DNA of 64,000 nucleotides from NCBI GenBank assembly GCA_027575765.1, contig JANBPT010000057.1, positions 1 through 64,000 on the forward strand, written 5' to 3'. The notes beneath the pieces were generated by a model. It saw only the letters and a program-made list of their open reading frames with translations. It made no database searches and was not told where the DNA came from. The stretch's first letter is position 1. Each line of letters starts with the position of its first letter. The position numbers and the translations under genes were made by a program. This stretch comes from Tieghemiomyces parasiticus (Eukaryota; Kickxellomycota; Dimargaritomycetes; Dimargaritales; Dimargaritaceae). Shown piece by piece: positions 31,007 to 41,730 of the stretch.

Positions 31007-32187
31007 CTAGTTGATAACAGCTCGCTGCTTCTCTTCCTGGATACCCGAATATGTGACCTGGAACTCGAGCAGCATGGTCAGCAAGGTCCACAGGGTAAAC
31101 TCGGGCCAGAGCTCCGTGGTGAAGTGGATTGAGCAGTGTTTGGCAATCTGGGCCAGCAGGAAGTCACTGAAGCGGCTCTCGCCCGAGGTGCGGACTAGCA
31201 TGTCCAATGGGGGCGACTTGGAGGTAAAGAGATGGTCTTCGATGTTTTTCCACTGGATTTCGCTGTCGAATGGTAAAATTAAGGAATGTGGGAGGGTTGG
31301 TAGGTTAGAATATACACACAATAAGCAGGAATGGCTCTAAATAAACCGAGCCTTGACGAGGGTTAGGTGGTACAATGTGGAGGCTTGACCGGGTAGGTTG
31401 TAATATGCCTGGGAGAGGATTTCAACCCCGGTCGGCGTTAGGTTGGTGGGGCAATAGAAAACTTACTCGGTAACCAGGACACCCTCGTCGACCTCTTTGG
31501 CGGTGCGGCGAATGGCCGTGGTGATCTCGTCGCTCGAATTGTAAGAGAAGCACACATTGAGCACAGCCCTAGGGAGGTCAAGAGCAGTCATGGTTAAGGG
31601 TAGTGACCGTGTAGGTTAGTAAAGGATCACGATATCGTGGTATTCTATAGTCGAATGTACAGCCACTAACTTATCACGGCCATAAAAAGAGTCACCCATA
31701 GACTCCAGGAGGGGTAGGCTACCTACTTGTCATTCTGTTCGGTGAGGCTGTGCACCTCATCGATCTTATCGCGGACATCTGGGGCGAGCAAGTCAAGGTT
31801 ACCGCACACGCGGACATTGATGCCGTACTTGCGCACTGTCTCGCTTTCTCGGCAGAATACCACCAGCTTCTCCTTGGCTAGGTTCATCAAAGTCTCCACT
31901 TCCTCAGTGGGCCGGTTGAAGTTGTCGATGCTGAAGGCGTAGATGCTGACGGCCGGGATGCCCAGCTGCATGCACCACTCGAGGACCTCCTCAAGTTTGT
32001 GGAACCCCTTCAGGTGGCCCTGTTGCGTGGCCACGCCAAGGCTGCGGGCGTACCGGCGGTTGCCGTCCATGATAAAGGCCACATGGCGTGGTATGGGCCC
32101 TTGGCGAAGAATGTTGATCGCTAGCCGGCGGAACCGCTGCGTAGTCTCGGTGACCAGGTACTGAAGAACAGCCGGTACGTATACCAT
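31007..32187 (-). CDS. RER2: Dehydrodolichyl diphosphate synthase catalytic subunit (cis-prenyltransferase)
   Basis: Three exons on the minus strand, 32187-31727, 31568-31467 and 31262-31007, give 272 residues, close to yeast Rer2. The introns have GTAGGT and GTAAGT donors and CCCTAG and CGACAG acceptors. The catalytic motif FIMDGNRRYAR carries Asp41, and the LVRTSGESRFSDFLLAQ motif carries Arg212 and Arg218, which bind the isopentenyl diphosphate. The conserved SIYAFSIDNFNRP segment and the WPEFTLW end are present. The enzyme adds cis-isoprene units to farnesyl diphosphate to make the dolichol backbone at the ER, for protein glycosylation, normally with a Nus1-type partner that is not in this window. 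The start has a strong context (CCACCGCCATG). Nothing appears broken. Confidence 0.92.
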
Positions 32188-33247
32188 GGCGGTGGGAGGA
32201 GAGAAATGTCGGGATTCGAATATGGGTGGGGAGGTTAATGAGGACCGGGCGACGAGGCGAAGGAATGCGACACAAGCTAGCCGAAATGATAGGGTGGGGT
32301 GTTACAAAGTGGGTGGAATTTCTAGACCCGAACTCTGAAGGTGGCAACTTTTCTAAGGACTGCAGTGGACCTGCGCGACCACCGCTTCAAGACCCCAAGG
32401 TAAGCAGCCGACGAGGAATGAAGGTATCGTCAGGAGTTGGCCAAGTTGGCGACAGCCACGGGCGAGGGGTACTTGGTGAGCTAGGGAGAGCAGGCGGTGC
32501 AGATCTATGCGGGGGGGCATTTTTGGAGTGGAGTCCGAAGCGCAAAACGGGACAGATGAGGAATCGACATAATGTTCAGGGTCTCGAGCTGTATGACCCC
32601 GCTCTATCAGTCTTATTGGGGATGGAAGGACTGACAGGACGGAATGACCATTACCCCTGGTGGTTGCAAAGAAATCTGGCAAGGTCTGCTATTTCGGAAC
32701 ACAGGCCTAAATCCCCTCCTAAAGAACTGCGGTATTCACCGGCCTGTGGACTAAGTGGCGAGTGGAGCCCTGAGGCAGCCTCGGTTGAGGGAGGATCTGA
32801 TTAGGGGCCTGGGGAATGGCCCCGTATGCGAGTCCTTACTAGCTTATCAAGCGGGGAAGCGGTAAAAAGCCGTTGGATCTCATTTCAACTGATGCCCTTG
32901 GCAGGACGGGGCTGGCGAACTCGAGTAAGGCCATACCTGGTCGTCCGGATACAGTAGAGGCGGCGACCCTGCTTGATGAAGTCCAACAAATCAGAAGATT
33001 CTATACAGCCGTAGACACCCCGCTGTCGTCGGCTAGATTGCGCCTACAAGGGAAGCCATTAAGTGACCATGGAAGTACAATTGAACTTTTATTGTTACAA
33101 TACATGATCCAGACGACTAAGAAATCAAGTGTGATTAGAGAAGAGCGAAATAGAAGAGATTGAGATACCTCTACCGATCACGGCCGAGGAAGAGGTGAAG
33201 CAGGGTATAGAGTTGAGCGCGGGATAGAAGGTGTAAACTTAACAGAA
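32188..33247. other. Intergenic, about 1 kb
   Basis: Upstream region of Rer2 and downstream region of the small secreted protein, both read on the minus strand. A 192-codon frame is open on the plus strand (32226-32804) but starts on a non-ATG codon and encodes nothing recognisable. No gene called. Confidence 0.5.
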
Positions 33248-33565
33248 TTAGGAACCCGCAGTGGCAGCGGCAGGCGCAGCAGTGGAAGAGGCAGTCACGA
33301 ACACCGTCGCCACCGCCGGAGGAGGGGTAGCGGCGGCCGCGGCGGAGGAGGAGGCAGCGGCGGCACGAGCCGCCGCCTCTTCCTTTTTCTTCTCGTGACG
33401 CTTCGAAAAGTACCCGGCCACTGTTGTGACAGCCGGAACGAGCCAACCAAGGAAAGCTAGCGCGCGGCGCTCCAGCTTTTGTCCTGTGCCAACTTCGGGA
33501 GTAGGATAAGCTGTAACGACCGCCAGAACCAGCAAGGCGGCAAAGATCAAGACAGAGAAACGCAT
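33248..33565 (-). CDS. Small secreted protein with dibasic-flanked hydrophobic segment
   Basis: Minus-strand single exon, 105 residues, ATG at 33565-33563. A typical signal peptide (MRFSVLIFAALLVLAVVTA) ends before Tyr20. A short linker leads to Arg33-Arg34, then 20 residues of hydrophobic, helix-prone sequence with one Trp, one Pro and no charge (35-54), then Lys55-Arg56 and a very basic and acidic HEKKKEE stretch. The last 40 residues are low-complexity Ala/Ser/Thr/Pro. There is no cysteine. Dibasic pairs on both sides of the hydrophobic segment are Kex2-type processing sites, so it may be a precursor for a secreted membrane-active or signalling peptide; this is inference. An alternative is a cell-wall protein whose hydrophobic stretch is a membrane anchor. 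A TATA box lies 190 bases upstream. Confidence 0.65.
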   Translation of the reverse strand: MRFSVLIFAALLVLAVVTAYPTPEVGTGQKLERRALAFLGWLVPAVTTVAGYFSKRHEKKKEEAAARAAAASSSAAAAATPPPAVATVFVTASSTAAPAAATAGS

Positions 33566-35199
33566 CCTTGTGGGTGTTGTGTTGGGTGTGGTAGGGGGGA
33601 ATAGAAAGGGTGTAGATTCGAAAAGCAATTATGGTCGTGGGCCAACGGCGGAGGTAGATTGAAATTAAGGCGGAAAGTAGTGATTGCGGAGTTGTTGGGA
33701 AGGTTGGACTCTGGTAGCTGCTGGACAACGAAGGGAGGGGGTGGCGACGAGGGCCTTTATACGACTTGCAGGTCGTTATCCAGGCTGACGCCGCGAAGTG
33801 CGGCAGTCATGTTTTTTTGGTCTCGCCATCTTGGTCAAGGAGCAGATTGGTTGCAGAAACAACTGACGGAGCCATTACGTTTCCTCGGGGAGGACCCGGG
33901 ACAGTCGGTAGAGTGGCCGACTGACCCGAACAGGAGGGCAGACCATAGTACCCTCTGTCGAAAGCAGAGCACACAGAACCGGCGGAAAAAGCCAAAACGA
34001 CGTCCATACTCCGAGATGGCGACCAGCACTACCGTAATCAGCTGTCTCCCGATCCGCCGGGAAGACTCGTCCTTGACACTCACCTTTAGGCTCGTTCAAG
34101 CGCTTCAAAAGAACCTAAGCAGGGAGAGAGGGGGGATGTAAGGCTGGACGACAGGGCTCCGATCCTCCGCTATAGGCAAGTGACCAGGCTCACGGACCGT
34201 GTCCCTCCTCCTTTCTCCTTTTTGAGGCAACGACTTGTAAAGGGCAGGTGGTGGACGGGCTTTCCTCCCGGCCCCGGCTTCGAGTCCGTGCTCTCGGTCT
34301 GGGGCCCGCGTCAGGGTCAGCTGCTCGATTTATATTAAAAGGACAGGGGAGTAAGAATTGAGAATATAGTTAAAGCCCACATAGAAACCGACCCGACGTC
34401 GCTCCAGCACAAGAGGGAGGCTACGTCTTTGGGCCATCAGTAGCTTCAAGAGCAGAGAGGAGGGGTGGTTGAATAGCAATAGTTCGACGGCGACCTACAG
34501 TGGCGGTGGAATCACAGGTGAAGAGGAGGAAGTCTTACCTGCTACGAAGAATTGGACCGGTGGACGACTTCATTTCCAGCGAAATAGCCCGTCGCAACCA
34601 CAGCCTTTGGCGCTTCCCGCCAGCTGAACCTCAAAGCTACACAAGAAACCTCGCTTGGATCGTAAGGCAGTGTCTCCATGGCCTTGTACAGCAACCACAA
34701 CTCTTCGACCTATTATGAGACACGCTAGTTGGCGACGTCGCGCGGGGCTCGGTCTTTCCCCTCTGCCCGGTCATTTGCTGCCTCAATAATGGCTAAATCA
34801 CGTGACATATATTGGCCCCTAGCCATGCCCACAAAGCTGGGTGAAGACAAAAAAAAAAAAAGAAAAAATATATGATTGATGTAGTAGTCTGGTGAAGCCA
34901 GTTGCCAATGCAGCGCGAAAGTTAGGGCCGCGACGCAAAAAAAACCGCCCGGGCTCCAGTTCGCCTGTAGACCACCGTGCACACGGTCAGCCCCGCTGCC
35001 ACCCGTGTCCACGATTCCTTTACGACATGGTCCCTCAGCGCTCGTTTCTCGGCCACCTAACATTTGGACACTCCCTGCTCCACATTAGCCACTACCTACC
35101 CTTTTCGGCTGCATCCCCCGTCGACCCGGACCGGGCCCCCGACCGTATTTTGACCCTACCCCTCGGAGTGCCCCCTCTTCATCCCCCTTCACCGTCGTC
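33566..35199. other. Divergent intergenic region
   Basis: 1.6 kb between the small secreted protein (minus) and Spb1 (plus). It contains the TATA box of the former at 33756-33761, an A-rich tract at 34850-34868 and a C/T-rich Spb1 leader from about 35,090. Open frames in 33,659-34,141 look accidental. Confidence 0.5.
33756..33761 (-). promoter_or_regulatory. TATA box of the small secreted protein gene
   Basis: TATAAA on the minus strand, 190 bases upstream of the ATG, the same spacing range as at the other secreted-protein genes. Confidence 0.5.
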
Positions 35200-37764
35200 A
35201 TGGGTTTCAGTAAGGCCACCGGCAAAGGCCGGTTGGATAAATACTACCATTTGGCCAAAGACCAGGGGTACCGTGCCCGATCCGCCTTCAAGCTCATTCA
35301 GCTCAACAAAAAGTACAACTTCTTGGGGTCCTCGCGCTGTGTGGTGGACCTGTGCGCGGCCCCCGGCGGTTGGCTGCAAGTGGCCAAGAAGTACATGCCC
35401 GTCTCGAGCTTGCTTATCGGTGTGGACTTGACGGCCATCAAGCCCATCCCAGGTGTCATCACCTTCCAGTCTGATATCACCAGCGAGAAGTGCCGTGCCC
35501 AGCTACGTGCCGAGCTCAAGACGTGGAAGGCTGACGTAGTTCTTCACGACGGTGCCCCCAACGTGGGTACGGCCTGGGCCCAGGACGCCTTCAGCCAGGC
35601 CGAGCTGACCCTGATGTCCCTTAAGCTGGCCGTCGAGTTTCTGGGTCAAGGTGGTATCTTTGTCACCAAGGTGTTCCGGTCCAAGGACTACAACAACCTG
35701 ATGTGGGTGTTCAAGCAGCTCTTCCGCAAGGTCGAGGCCACTAAGCCCCCGTCCTCGCGTAATGTGTCAGCTGAGATCTTCGTGGTGTGCCGCGACTTCA
35801 TCGCCCCGCGTCGTATCGACCCGCGGTTCCTCGACCCTGCCTACGTGTTCCAGGAACTGGAGACTGAGGTTGCCGGCCCCACCGTCAACATTCTTCGCCC
35901 CGATAAACACATCCGCGCCCGCGATGGTTACGAGGAAGGTAACTACACCATGTTCAAGACGATGGACGCCCTGGACTACCTTCGCTCCACCAATCCCACC
36001 GACATCTTGGCCCGCTACAACGCCCTTACGTTCGACACCGAATCGAGTCGCGCTCTGCTCGAAATGCCCGTCACCAACAGCGAAATTCCGGAACTGTGCA
36101 AGGATCTGAAGGTCCTTGGCCGTGGTGATTTCCGCTCCCTCATGAAGTGGCATGCGGCAGTGTCCCGAAAGCACTCGGACCTGGTAGGCCACGGAGTGGC
36201 CGGCCAGAAGCGCGCTCGCGAGGAAGGCGAGGAATCGGAAGAGGAGGAAGAGGAGGAGGACCTCGACCAGCTGGCCAAGTCTGCCCTCAACCGTCAGAAG
36301 CGGGAACGCCGCCGTGCCAATGAGAAGAAGCAACGCACCATTATGCGGCTCCAGCTGGACATGGCGACCCCGGTCGACCTGGCTGATACCTCGGGCGACA
36401 AGTCCCGCTCTCTGTTTGACTTGAAGGGCGCCGAGAAGCGTGTAGATATCCGGAAGCTCCGCAAGGCCGACATCGAGTCGATCGACGTGGACGAGCTGGA
36501 AATGTCGAGCGACGGCGAGTACCTCTACGACCCAACCACGAACGATGGTATCGAGGTGGACGAGGACTACGGTCCGGACAGCGAGGATGAGCTTGGGAAC
36601 CTCGAGGAGGAACTCGACCACATGTACGACGAGTACACGCGCATGAAGCGTGACCGTGACGCCCGCCTCCGTGTTGAGCAGGCCCGGCTGCAGGAGGAGG
36701 AGTTCACTGGGTTCGGGGACCGTCCAGCTGATTCCGACGGCGACGCCGACAGCGACGAAAATTACGACCGGAATGCACCCTACCCGGGCGGCAGGCCGAC
36801 CCATGGTGATAGCAGTGATAGTGACGACAGTGACGACGATGATGACGAGGCGCACGGTAATGCCGTCAGTGATGACGAGACGGAGATGCCTATCGCCCGC
36901 GCGCGGACCCAGAAACGTAAGGGGCCCCTCACCGTACACCTTGACGAGGAAGAGAGCGCCGAGGCCAAGGCGGCCATACAGGCGGGCCGTTTGCCTGGCA
37001 AGGCCGCCCTATGGTTTAACCAGCCCATGTTCCAGGGCCTGGACGACGAAGCTGAGGCGTCCGAAGACGCCATGGACGAGGACGAGATTGAAGAGGTGGC
37101 CATATCGTCCGCCGCCGAGGATGACCAGGACCAAGACAAGATCGAGATGGTGCCCCGCCAGCCCGAGGCCCCTGCACGCGACCCGAGCCTGATCCTGGAT
37201 ACACCCGAGGCCATGACTCTCGCGTACGCCCTAGCCAACGGCCAAATGACCAAGAACGACCTGCTCAACCAGGGATTCCATCGCTGGGCCTTCAACGACA
37301 CGGAGGGTCTTCCGGACTGGTTCGTGCACGATGAGCGGCGGCACCGGAAACCCAATCTCCCGGTCACCAAGGAGGCCGTCCGGATACTCCGCGAGAAGCA
37401 ACGGGCCATCGACGCGCGCCCCATCAAGAAGGTTGCCGAGGCCAAGTCGCGCAAGAAGTTCAAGGCCTCCCAGCGCCTGGCCAAGGTCCAGAGCAAGGCT
37501 AACCACGTCGCCGATAACGACGACCTCACCGAGCGTGAAAAGTCCAAGGCCATCAACCAGCTTCTCAAGAAGTCCACCAATCCCCAGGGCAAGGAGCAGA
37601 AGAAGGTCAGCCTCGTGGTTGCCAAGGGCAAGAATCGCGGCGTGCAGGGTCGTCCCCAAGGTGTCAAGGGCCGGTACAAGATGGTCGACGCCCGGATGAA
37701 GAAGGAAATGCGCGCCACCAAGCGCAAGGCCAAGAAGGCCCAGAAGGGCCGCAAGAAGAATTAG
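35200..37764 (+). CDS. SPB1: AdoMet-dependent rRNA methyltransferase, large-subunit biogenesis
   Basis: Single exon, 854 residues, the usual length of Spb1/FTSJ3. The N-terminal FtsJ-type methyltransferase starts GKGRLDKYYHLAKDQGYRAR. It carries the AdoMet motif VVDLCAAPGGW (about 47-57), the catalytic Asp in LHDGAPNVG (about 115-123) and the catalytic Lys in GIFVTKVFRSKDY (about 155). An acidic, Lys-rich central region follows, with poly-Glu near 345-355 and Asp/Ser runs near 545. The conserved Spb1 C-terminal domain comes last, with WFNQPMF and GLPDWFVHDERRHRKP, and a highly basic nucleolar-type tail ends the protein. Spb1 2'-O-methylates a guanosine in the 25S rRNA peptidyl-transferase A-loop and is needed for pre-60S maturation in the nucleolus. 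Nothing looks truncated. Confidence 0.96.
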   Translation: MGFSKATGKGRLDKYYHLAKDQGYRARSAFKLIQLNKKYNFLGSSRCVVDLCAAPGGWLQVAKKYMPVSSLLIGVDLTAIKPIPGVITFQSDITSEKCRAQLRAELKTWKADVVLHDGAPNVGTAWAQDAFSQAELTLMSLKLAVEFLGQGGIFVTKVFRSKDYNNLMWVFKQLFRKVEATKPPSSRNVSAEIFVVCRDFIAPRRIDPRFLDPAYVFQELETEVAGPTVNILRPDKHIRARDGYEEGNYTMFKTMDALDYLRSTNPTDILARYNALTFDTESSRALLEMPVTNSEIPELCKDLKVLGRGDFRSLMKWHAAVSRKHSDLVGHGVAGQKRAREEGEESEEEEEEEDLDQLAKSALNRQKRERRRANEKKQRTIMRLQLDMATPVDLADTSGDKSRSLFDLKGAEKRVDIRKLRKADIESIDVDELEMSSDGEYLYDPTTNDGIEVDEDYGPDSEDELGNLEEELDHMYDEYTRMKRDRDARLRVEQARLQEEEFTGFGDRPADSDGDADSDENYDRNAPYPGGRPTHGDSSDSDDSDDDDDEAHGNAVSDDETEMPIARARTQKRKGPLTVHLDEEESAEAKAAIQAGRLPGKAALWFNQPMFQGLDDEAEASEDAMDEDEIEEVAISSAAEDDQDQDKIEMVPRQPEAPARDPSLILDTPEAMTLAYALANGQMTKNDLLNQGFHRWAFNDTEGLPDWFVHDERRHRKPNLPVTKEAVRILREKQRAIDARPIKKVAEAKSRKKFKASQRLAKVQSKANHVADNDDLTEREKSKAINQLLKKSTNPQGKEQKKVSLVVAKGKNRGVQGRPQGVKGRYKMVDARMKKEMRATKRKAKKAQKGRKKN

Positions 37765-38362
37765 ATGGCTGGTCGTTTCATTTTTCCGTTCAATTATGCA
37801 TGCTACACACTTTTATTCTTGGTTTATTGTTTTATGGATGAATGACTAAAGCTATATATGTTGTCTATTATTTTACACCTAGGTTTTGTCAATACCCAAA
37901 GAGGGAGCTCGGGAACGTACACGAAATGACGTACCGGCATGGACCATGTGGAGAGCCAGGCTGATCAAGAAGCCTATAATCAGGATGTGCCGAGGTATAC
38001 CCTGGAGAAGAGAGAGGAGGGGGAGGGTCGCCGTAGGGAAGTTAGACTTGCGGCGGGCGGATATACCCACGGCTAGCGGAGCTAAATGTAGGGCTACCCT
38101 TCAAGCTGAGCCCGCACCGTCTTCATGTGCCAACGTAAACCTGTCGGGAGCGACAGTGTCCGACTTTTATCTACACTTTGACTCCCCCCTGTAGTTCTAC
38201 CCGACCGTTCACCCGCGACTGCTACGTTTTTTCTATACCTACATCTGACTCTCCGCATTAACCCTCTTCCATGTACCACTACCCTCTAGCCTGTCTATAG
38301 GCCTTTATCTTACTCCGCCGCCCCACGTAATCTCCACCCAACCCTTTCCTCCCTTTTCCGAA
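37765..38362. other. Spb1-Tsc13 intergenic region
   Basis: About 600 bases with the AT-rich 3' end of Spb1 (to about 37,880) and the promoter and pyrimidine-rich leader of Tsc13. No gene is seen. Confidence 0.6.
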
Positions 38363-39295
38363 ATGCAGATCCGCGTCGAGAAGCGGAGCAAGAAGTCCAC
38401 CGACGGCACCGCTGAAAGGGCCCCCCGCGGTCCGTTCCCGCTGTCCCTGGAGCTGTCGGACGATGCCTCCGTCCAGGAACTCAAAGCTGCCATCGCCAAG
38501 CAGGCCCCGAAGCTCACCCCGGAACGCCAGCGCCTGACGCTGGACGGCCAGGCCCTCCTGGACGACCGCAGGTCTCTGACCGACGCCGGACTGCGTGTGG
38601 GGTCGGTGGTTCAGGTGAAGGATCTGGGCCCGCAGGTGGGTTGGCGCACTACGTTCATTTGTGAGTACGCCGGACCGCTTCTAGCCAACCCGCTCTTCTA
38701 CCTCCTCTCGCGTACGGTCTACGGGGTGGATTTTACCCACAGCCCGCTGCAGACGCTGGCTCTGATCATGTTCGAGGCGCACTTTGTGAAGCGTTTGTAC
38801 GAGACGGTGTTTGTGCACAAGTTCAGCAACGGCACCATGCCCCTGTTGAATCTGGTCAAGAATACGGCCTACTACACCCTGCTGGCCGGTGTCAGCGTGG
38901 GGTTCTGGGTGTACGGGCCTTGGTACGGTGCCCACGACGCGCGCAGCGTGCGTTCCCCTTTCGAGACCTACGTGGCCGTGGGCCTATTCGTGTTTGCCGA
39001 GGTGTCCAACTACGTGACCCATGCCAACCTGAGCAGCCTCCGTCCGCCCGGCACCCGTGTCCGCAAAATTCCCCGTGGGTACGGCTTCGATCTGGTGAGC
39101 TGCCCCAACTACACCTTTGAGATCTTGGCTTGGGTGGCCTTTACCTACTATACCCGCAGTCTCGCCGCTCTGGCCTTCACGTTGGCCGGCGCCGGCCAGA
39201 TGTACGTGTGGGCCGTCAAGAAGCACCGCAACTACCGCCGCGAGTTCCCCGACTACCCCAAGAATCGCAAGGCCCTGATCCCGTTCCTCTTGTAG
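38363..39295 (+). CDS. TSC13: Very-long-chain trans-2-enoyl-CoA reductase
   Basis: Single exon, 310 residues, the size of yeast Tsc13 and human TECR. A ubiquitin-like fold occupies about 1-90. The multi-spanning ER membrane domain follows, with the conserved HFVKRLYETVFVHKFSNGTMP segment at about 140-160, TM helices around 170-190 and 205-222, and the C-terminal steroid 5-alpha-reductase-like block (RGYGFDLVSCPNYTFEI, then AVKKHRNYRREFPDYPK). The enzyme performs the last reduction of the very-long-chain fatty acid elongation cycle in the ER, feeding sphingolipid synthesis. The short basic end KNRKALIPFLL is typical of the family. No anomalies. Confidence 0.95.
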   Translation: MQIRVEKRSKKSTDGTAERAPRGPFPLSLELSDDASVQELKAAIAKQAPKLTPERQRLTLDGQALLDDRRSLTDAGLRVGSVVQVKDLGPQVGWRTTFICEYAGPLLANPLFYLLSRTVYGVDFTHSPLQTLALIMFEAHFVKRLYETVFVHKFSNGTMPLLNLVKNTAYYTLLAGVSVGFWVYGPWYGAHDARSVRSPFETYVAVGLFVFAEVSNYVTHANLSSLRPPGTRVRKIPRGYGFDLVSCPNYTFEILAWVAFTYYTRSLAALAFTLAGAGQMYVWAVKKHRNYRREFPDYPKNRKALIPFLL

Positions 39296-40026
39296 GTCTC
39301 AGTGGGCCGTGTCGTCCCTTTGACCTTCTCTGGTTGTATATCCTCTCTAGTTTGCTGCGTAGGGAATTTATTCCGCCGTACCCTTTTGCACCACCTAATT
39401 AAACTTACTATGTGTATCGTGTGCGGAATCCGACGGTGATGCATGCCGGCGGGATTTGGTTAGCGTGGTGGCCCGGTCTGATATAGTTACTACGTCATAC
39501 ACCTCCGGTTTTGGATCAACAAGGCCGTGGTGGTGGGCCCAATAGCACCCAAAGCACGTTCTAAGTGACGGATGCACCTAGGGGCAAGACAAGGCTCGCC
39601 AACCAGCCTATAGCAGTCCTATCGGTTCCCGGCGGTGAAACTGGGGTTGCGCGTTTCGACGAACGCCCGCCAAGCCAGTGGATAAGTAGTTCACCTGCCT
39701 TGGCGCCGGACCGCTTTACACATTCTTCCTCGTTCGTCTAGCAAAGTTAACGTTATTTCGGTTCTCCGCGGTTGAAGTAATGGCCAGTCCCCGTTTTCGC
39801 TTACTTGATTTTCTCACTTGTGTTCAATCCTCATCGCAATACTAACCATATTCAGACTATCCTGCTTGTGCATGCGCGTCACACGTATAGTTATCTCGCT
39901 TAACCGCCACGCGTCCTTTTGGAATCGTTTTATCTTTTTTCTGTACCGTCGGTGTTGCAACCCATCTCTCCATCTCAATACATCGCACTTCAACTGACTA
40001 ACATAGTGATTAAACTGATAGCAGCC
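39296..40026. other. Tsc13-Mpe1 intergenic region
   Basis: About 730 bases. No gene. The frame of Mpe1 is open upstream to 39919 but has no ATG before 40027, so this is leader and promoter. Confidence 0.6.
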
Positions 40027-41730
40027 ATGTCGCAGGTTCACTACAAGTTTAAGGCTGCCAAAGACTACTCATCCATCGTCTTCGATGGCCTTGCCATTTC
40101 CGCCTTCGACCTCAAACAGGAAATCCTCAAGGCCAACAAGCTGAACCCGGAAAGTTTCGACCTTGTACTGAGCAACGCCCAGACCAACGATGAGTACGCA
40201 GAAGACAACTCCCTGATCCCGCGCAACACGTCAGTGTTCGTCCGCCGGATCCCGGGCAAACCTGGTAAGAGCGGCCTGACCGGCGCCCCCGCCGCCACTA
40301 CCAACAGTTTCAGCAGCGGCCCTAATAGCGGCAGCGGAGGTGGCGGTGGAGGCTACACGTCAGCAGCCAGCCGGTCGTACGGCGGATCAGGCACGGGTGC
40401 CAACGCCCCAATAAAGGACCAGAGTGCACCCGCGGCCTCGACCGGCTCACGCTACGGTGCCTCACCAGCGCTCACCGAGGATGAGCAGATCCAACAGATG
40501 TTTCAGCAGTCTTCGCAGCAGTGGGAGCAGCAGGCCGAAGAACTTGCCACCAACCACATGCGCAACACCCGGTACCGCCCGCAGGCGCGCGCGTCTGCCG
40601 CCCCTTATCAAGTTCCCGCCAGCACCCGGCCGCTCCCGCCCAGCTACGTGTGCCACCGCTGCGGCCAGAAGGGTCACTGGATCCGGGACTGCCCCTCCGC
40701 CGCCGACAAGAACGGACCTCAAAAGAGGTTCAGCCGGACCACGGGAATTCCCAAGAGCTTCCTCCAAAAGGTGGATTCTCTCCCGGACGACCGCGGTGCC
40801 ATGGTCACCGACGACGGCGAAATGGTCGTGGCCCAGGCCAATGACGCCGCCTGGCAAAAAGCGCAAAAGTATGCCCAGCACAGCGTGGCCACCGAGGACG
40901 CCCTCGAAGGTATCAGCGTCCCGGCGGACCTCGCCTGCTCCCTCTGCCACCGGCTCCTACGCGACGCCATGACCACACCATGCTGCCAGACCGCTTTTTG
41001 TGACGAGTGCATCACCCGTGCCCTCCTCGACCGTGACCCTGAACGCCACTTCACCTGTCCATCGTGTAGACAGACTGGAATCGTACCCGATATGTTGCAG
41101 CCTCACCCCGACCTGCGCCAACGCGTCGAGCGCCACATTCGCCAGTGGGTTACCAGCCGTGGCCGCTCAGACCCGACGGGGCCCACCGACTCCAGGCCCG
41201 CGACTTCCGAAGGGGGTAGTAATGGCAACGGTAACCGAACGGGTCGGCAGCGCAACCGTTCTGACCGACCGGGTAAGCCTACCACTCAACCTGACCAGGG
41301 CAACCGTCGCATCGAGGTATTCGGCGCATCTTCCAACGGCCCCATGTACCCTCCTCCTCACCAGTCATCTTTCGGACCCGGCGGCTACCGCCCACCGTAC
41401 CAACCGCAGCCAGGGTATGGTAACCCCCATATGGGTTACGGTCGCCCACCATACCCTGGCTCCTCCGGGTACCCGATGGGTGCGGGCATGCCGATGAATA
41501 TGGGCCAGGTACCACATAATTACGGCGACTTCACTAACCATAACGCGCCATACCAGGCGAATCGGCACAGCAATGGCGGTGGTTATGGCCCGGGCTCCGG
41601 AAAGCAGTATGGCCAGGCCAACAATCCAGGCTACGGTGGCGAGGCTCCGCCTGAAAACCGGCCAGGTAGTAACGGAAATGACCGCCGTCCTTCGTCGCGG
41701 TCGCGGTCTCCAGGATCACACAGGCACTGA
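40027..41730 (+). CDS. MPE1: Cleavage and polyadenylation factor subunit, RBBP6 family
   Basis: Single exon, 567 residues. The N-terminal DWNN ubiquitin-like domain (1-78) starts MSQVHYKFKAAKDY and contains the FDGLAISAFDLK segment. A Ser/Gly-rich linker follows, then a CCHC zinc knuckle (CHRCGQKGHWIRDC, about 209-222) and a RING/U-box at about 304-350 (CSLCHRLLRDAMTTPCC ... CDEC ... CPSC). The tail is rich in Gly, Tyr, Pro and Asn and ends in an RS-rich stretch. In yeast Mpe1 is part of CPF, where it links poly(A)-signal recognition to cleavage; the animal homologue is RBBP6. The architecture (DWNN, knuckle, RING, no long RS/p53-binding extension) matches the fungal form. The ATG follows GCAGCC. 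Confidence 0.95.
   Translation: MSQVHYKFKAAKDYSSIVFDGLAISAFDLKQEILKANKLNPESFDLVLSNAQTNDEYAEDNSLIPRNTSVFVRRIPGKPGKSGLTGAPAATTNSFSSGPNSGSGGGGGGYTSAASRSYGGSGTGANAPIKDQSAPAASTGSRYGASPALTEDEQIQQMFQQSSQQWEQQAEELATNHMRNTRYRPQARASAAPYQVPASTRPLPPSYVCHRCGQKGHWIRDCPSAADKNGPQKRFSRTTGIPKSFLQKVDSLPDDRGAMVTDDGEMVVAQANDAAWQKAQKYAQHSVATEDALEGISVPADLACSLCHRLLRDAMTTPCCQTAFCDECITRALLDRDPERHFTCPSCRQTGIVPDMLQPHPDLRQRVERHIRQWVTSRGRSDPTGPTDSRPATSEGGSNGNGNRTGRQRNRSDRPGKPTTQPDQGNRRIEVFGASSNGPMYPPPHQSSFGPGGYRPPYQPQPGYGNPHMGYGRPPYPGSSGYPMGAGMPMNMGQVPHNYGDFTNHNAPYQANRHSNGGGYGPGSGKQYGQANNPGYGGEAPPENRPGSNGNDRRPSSRSRSPGSHRH

Noticed and set aside
32226..32804. 192-codon plus-strand frame upstream of Rer2
   Set aside because: It begins at a non-ATG codon, shows no coding bias and has no recognisable motif.
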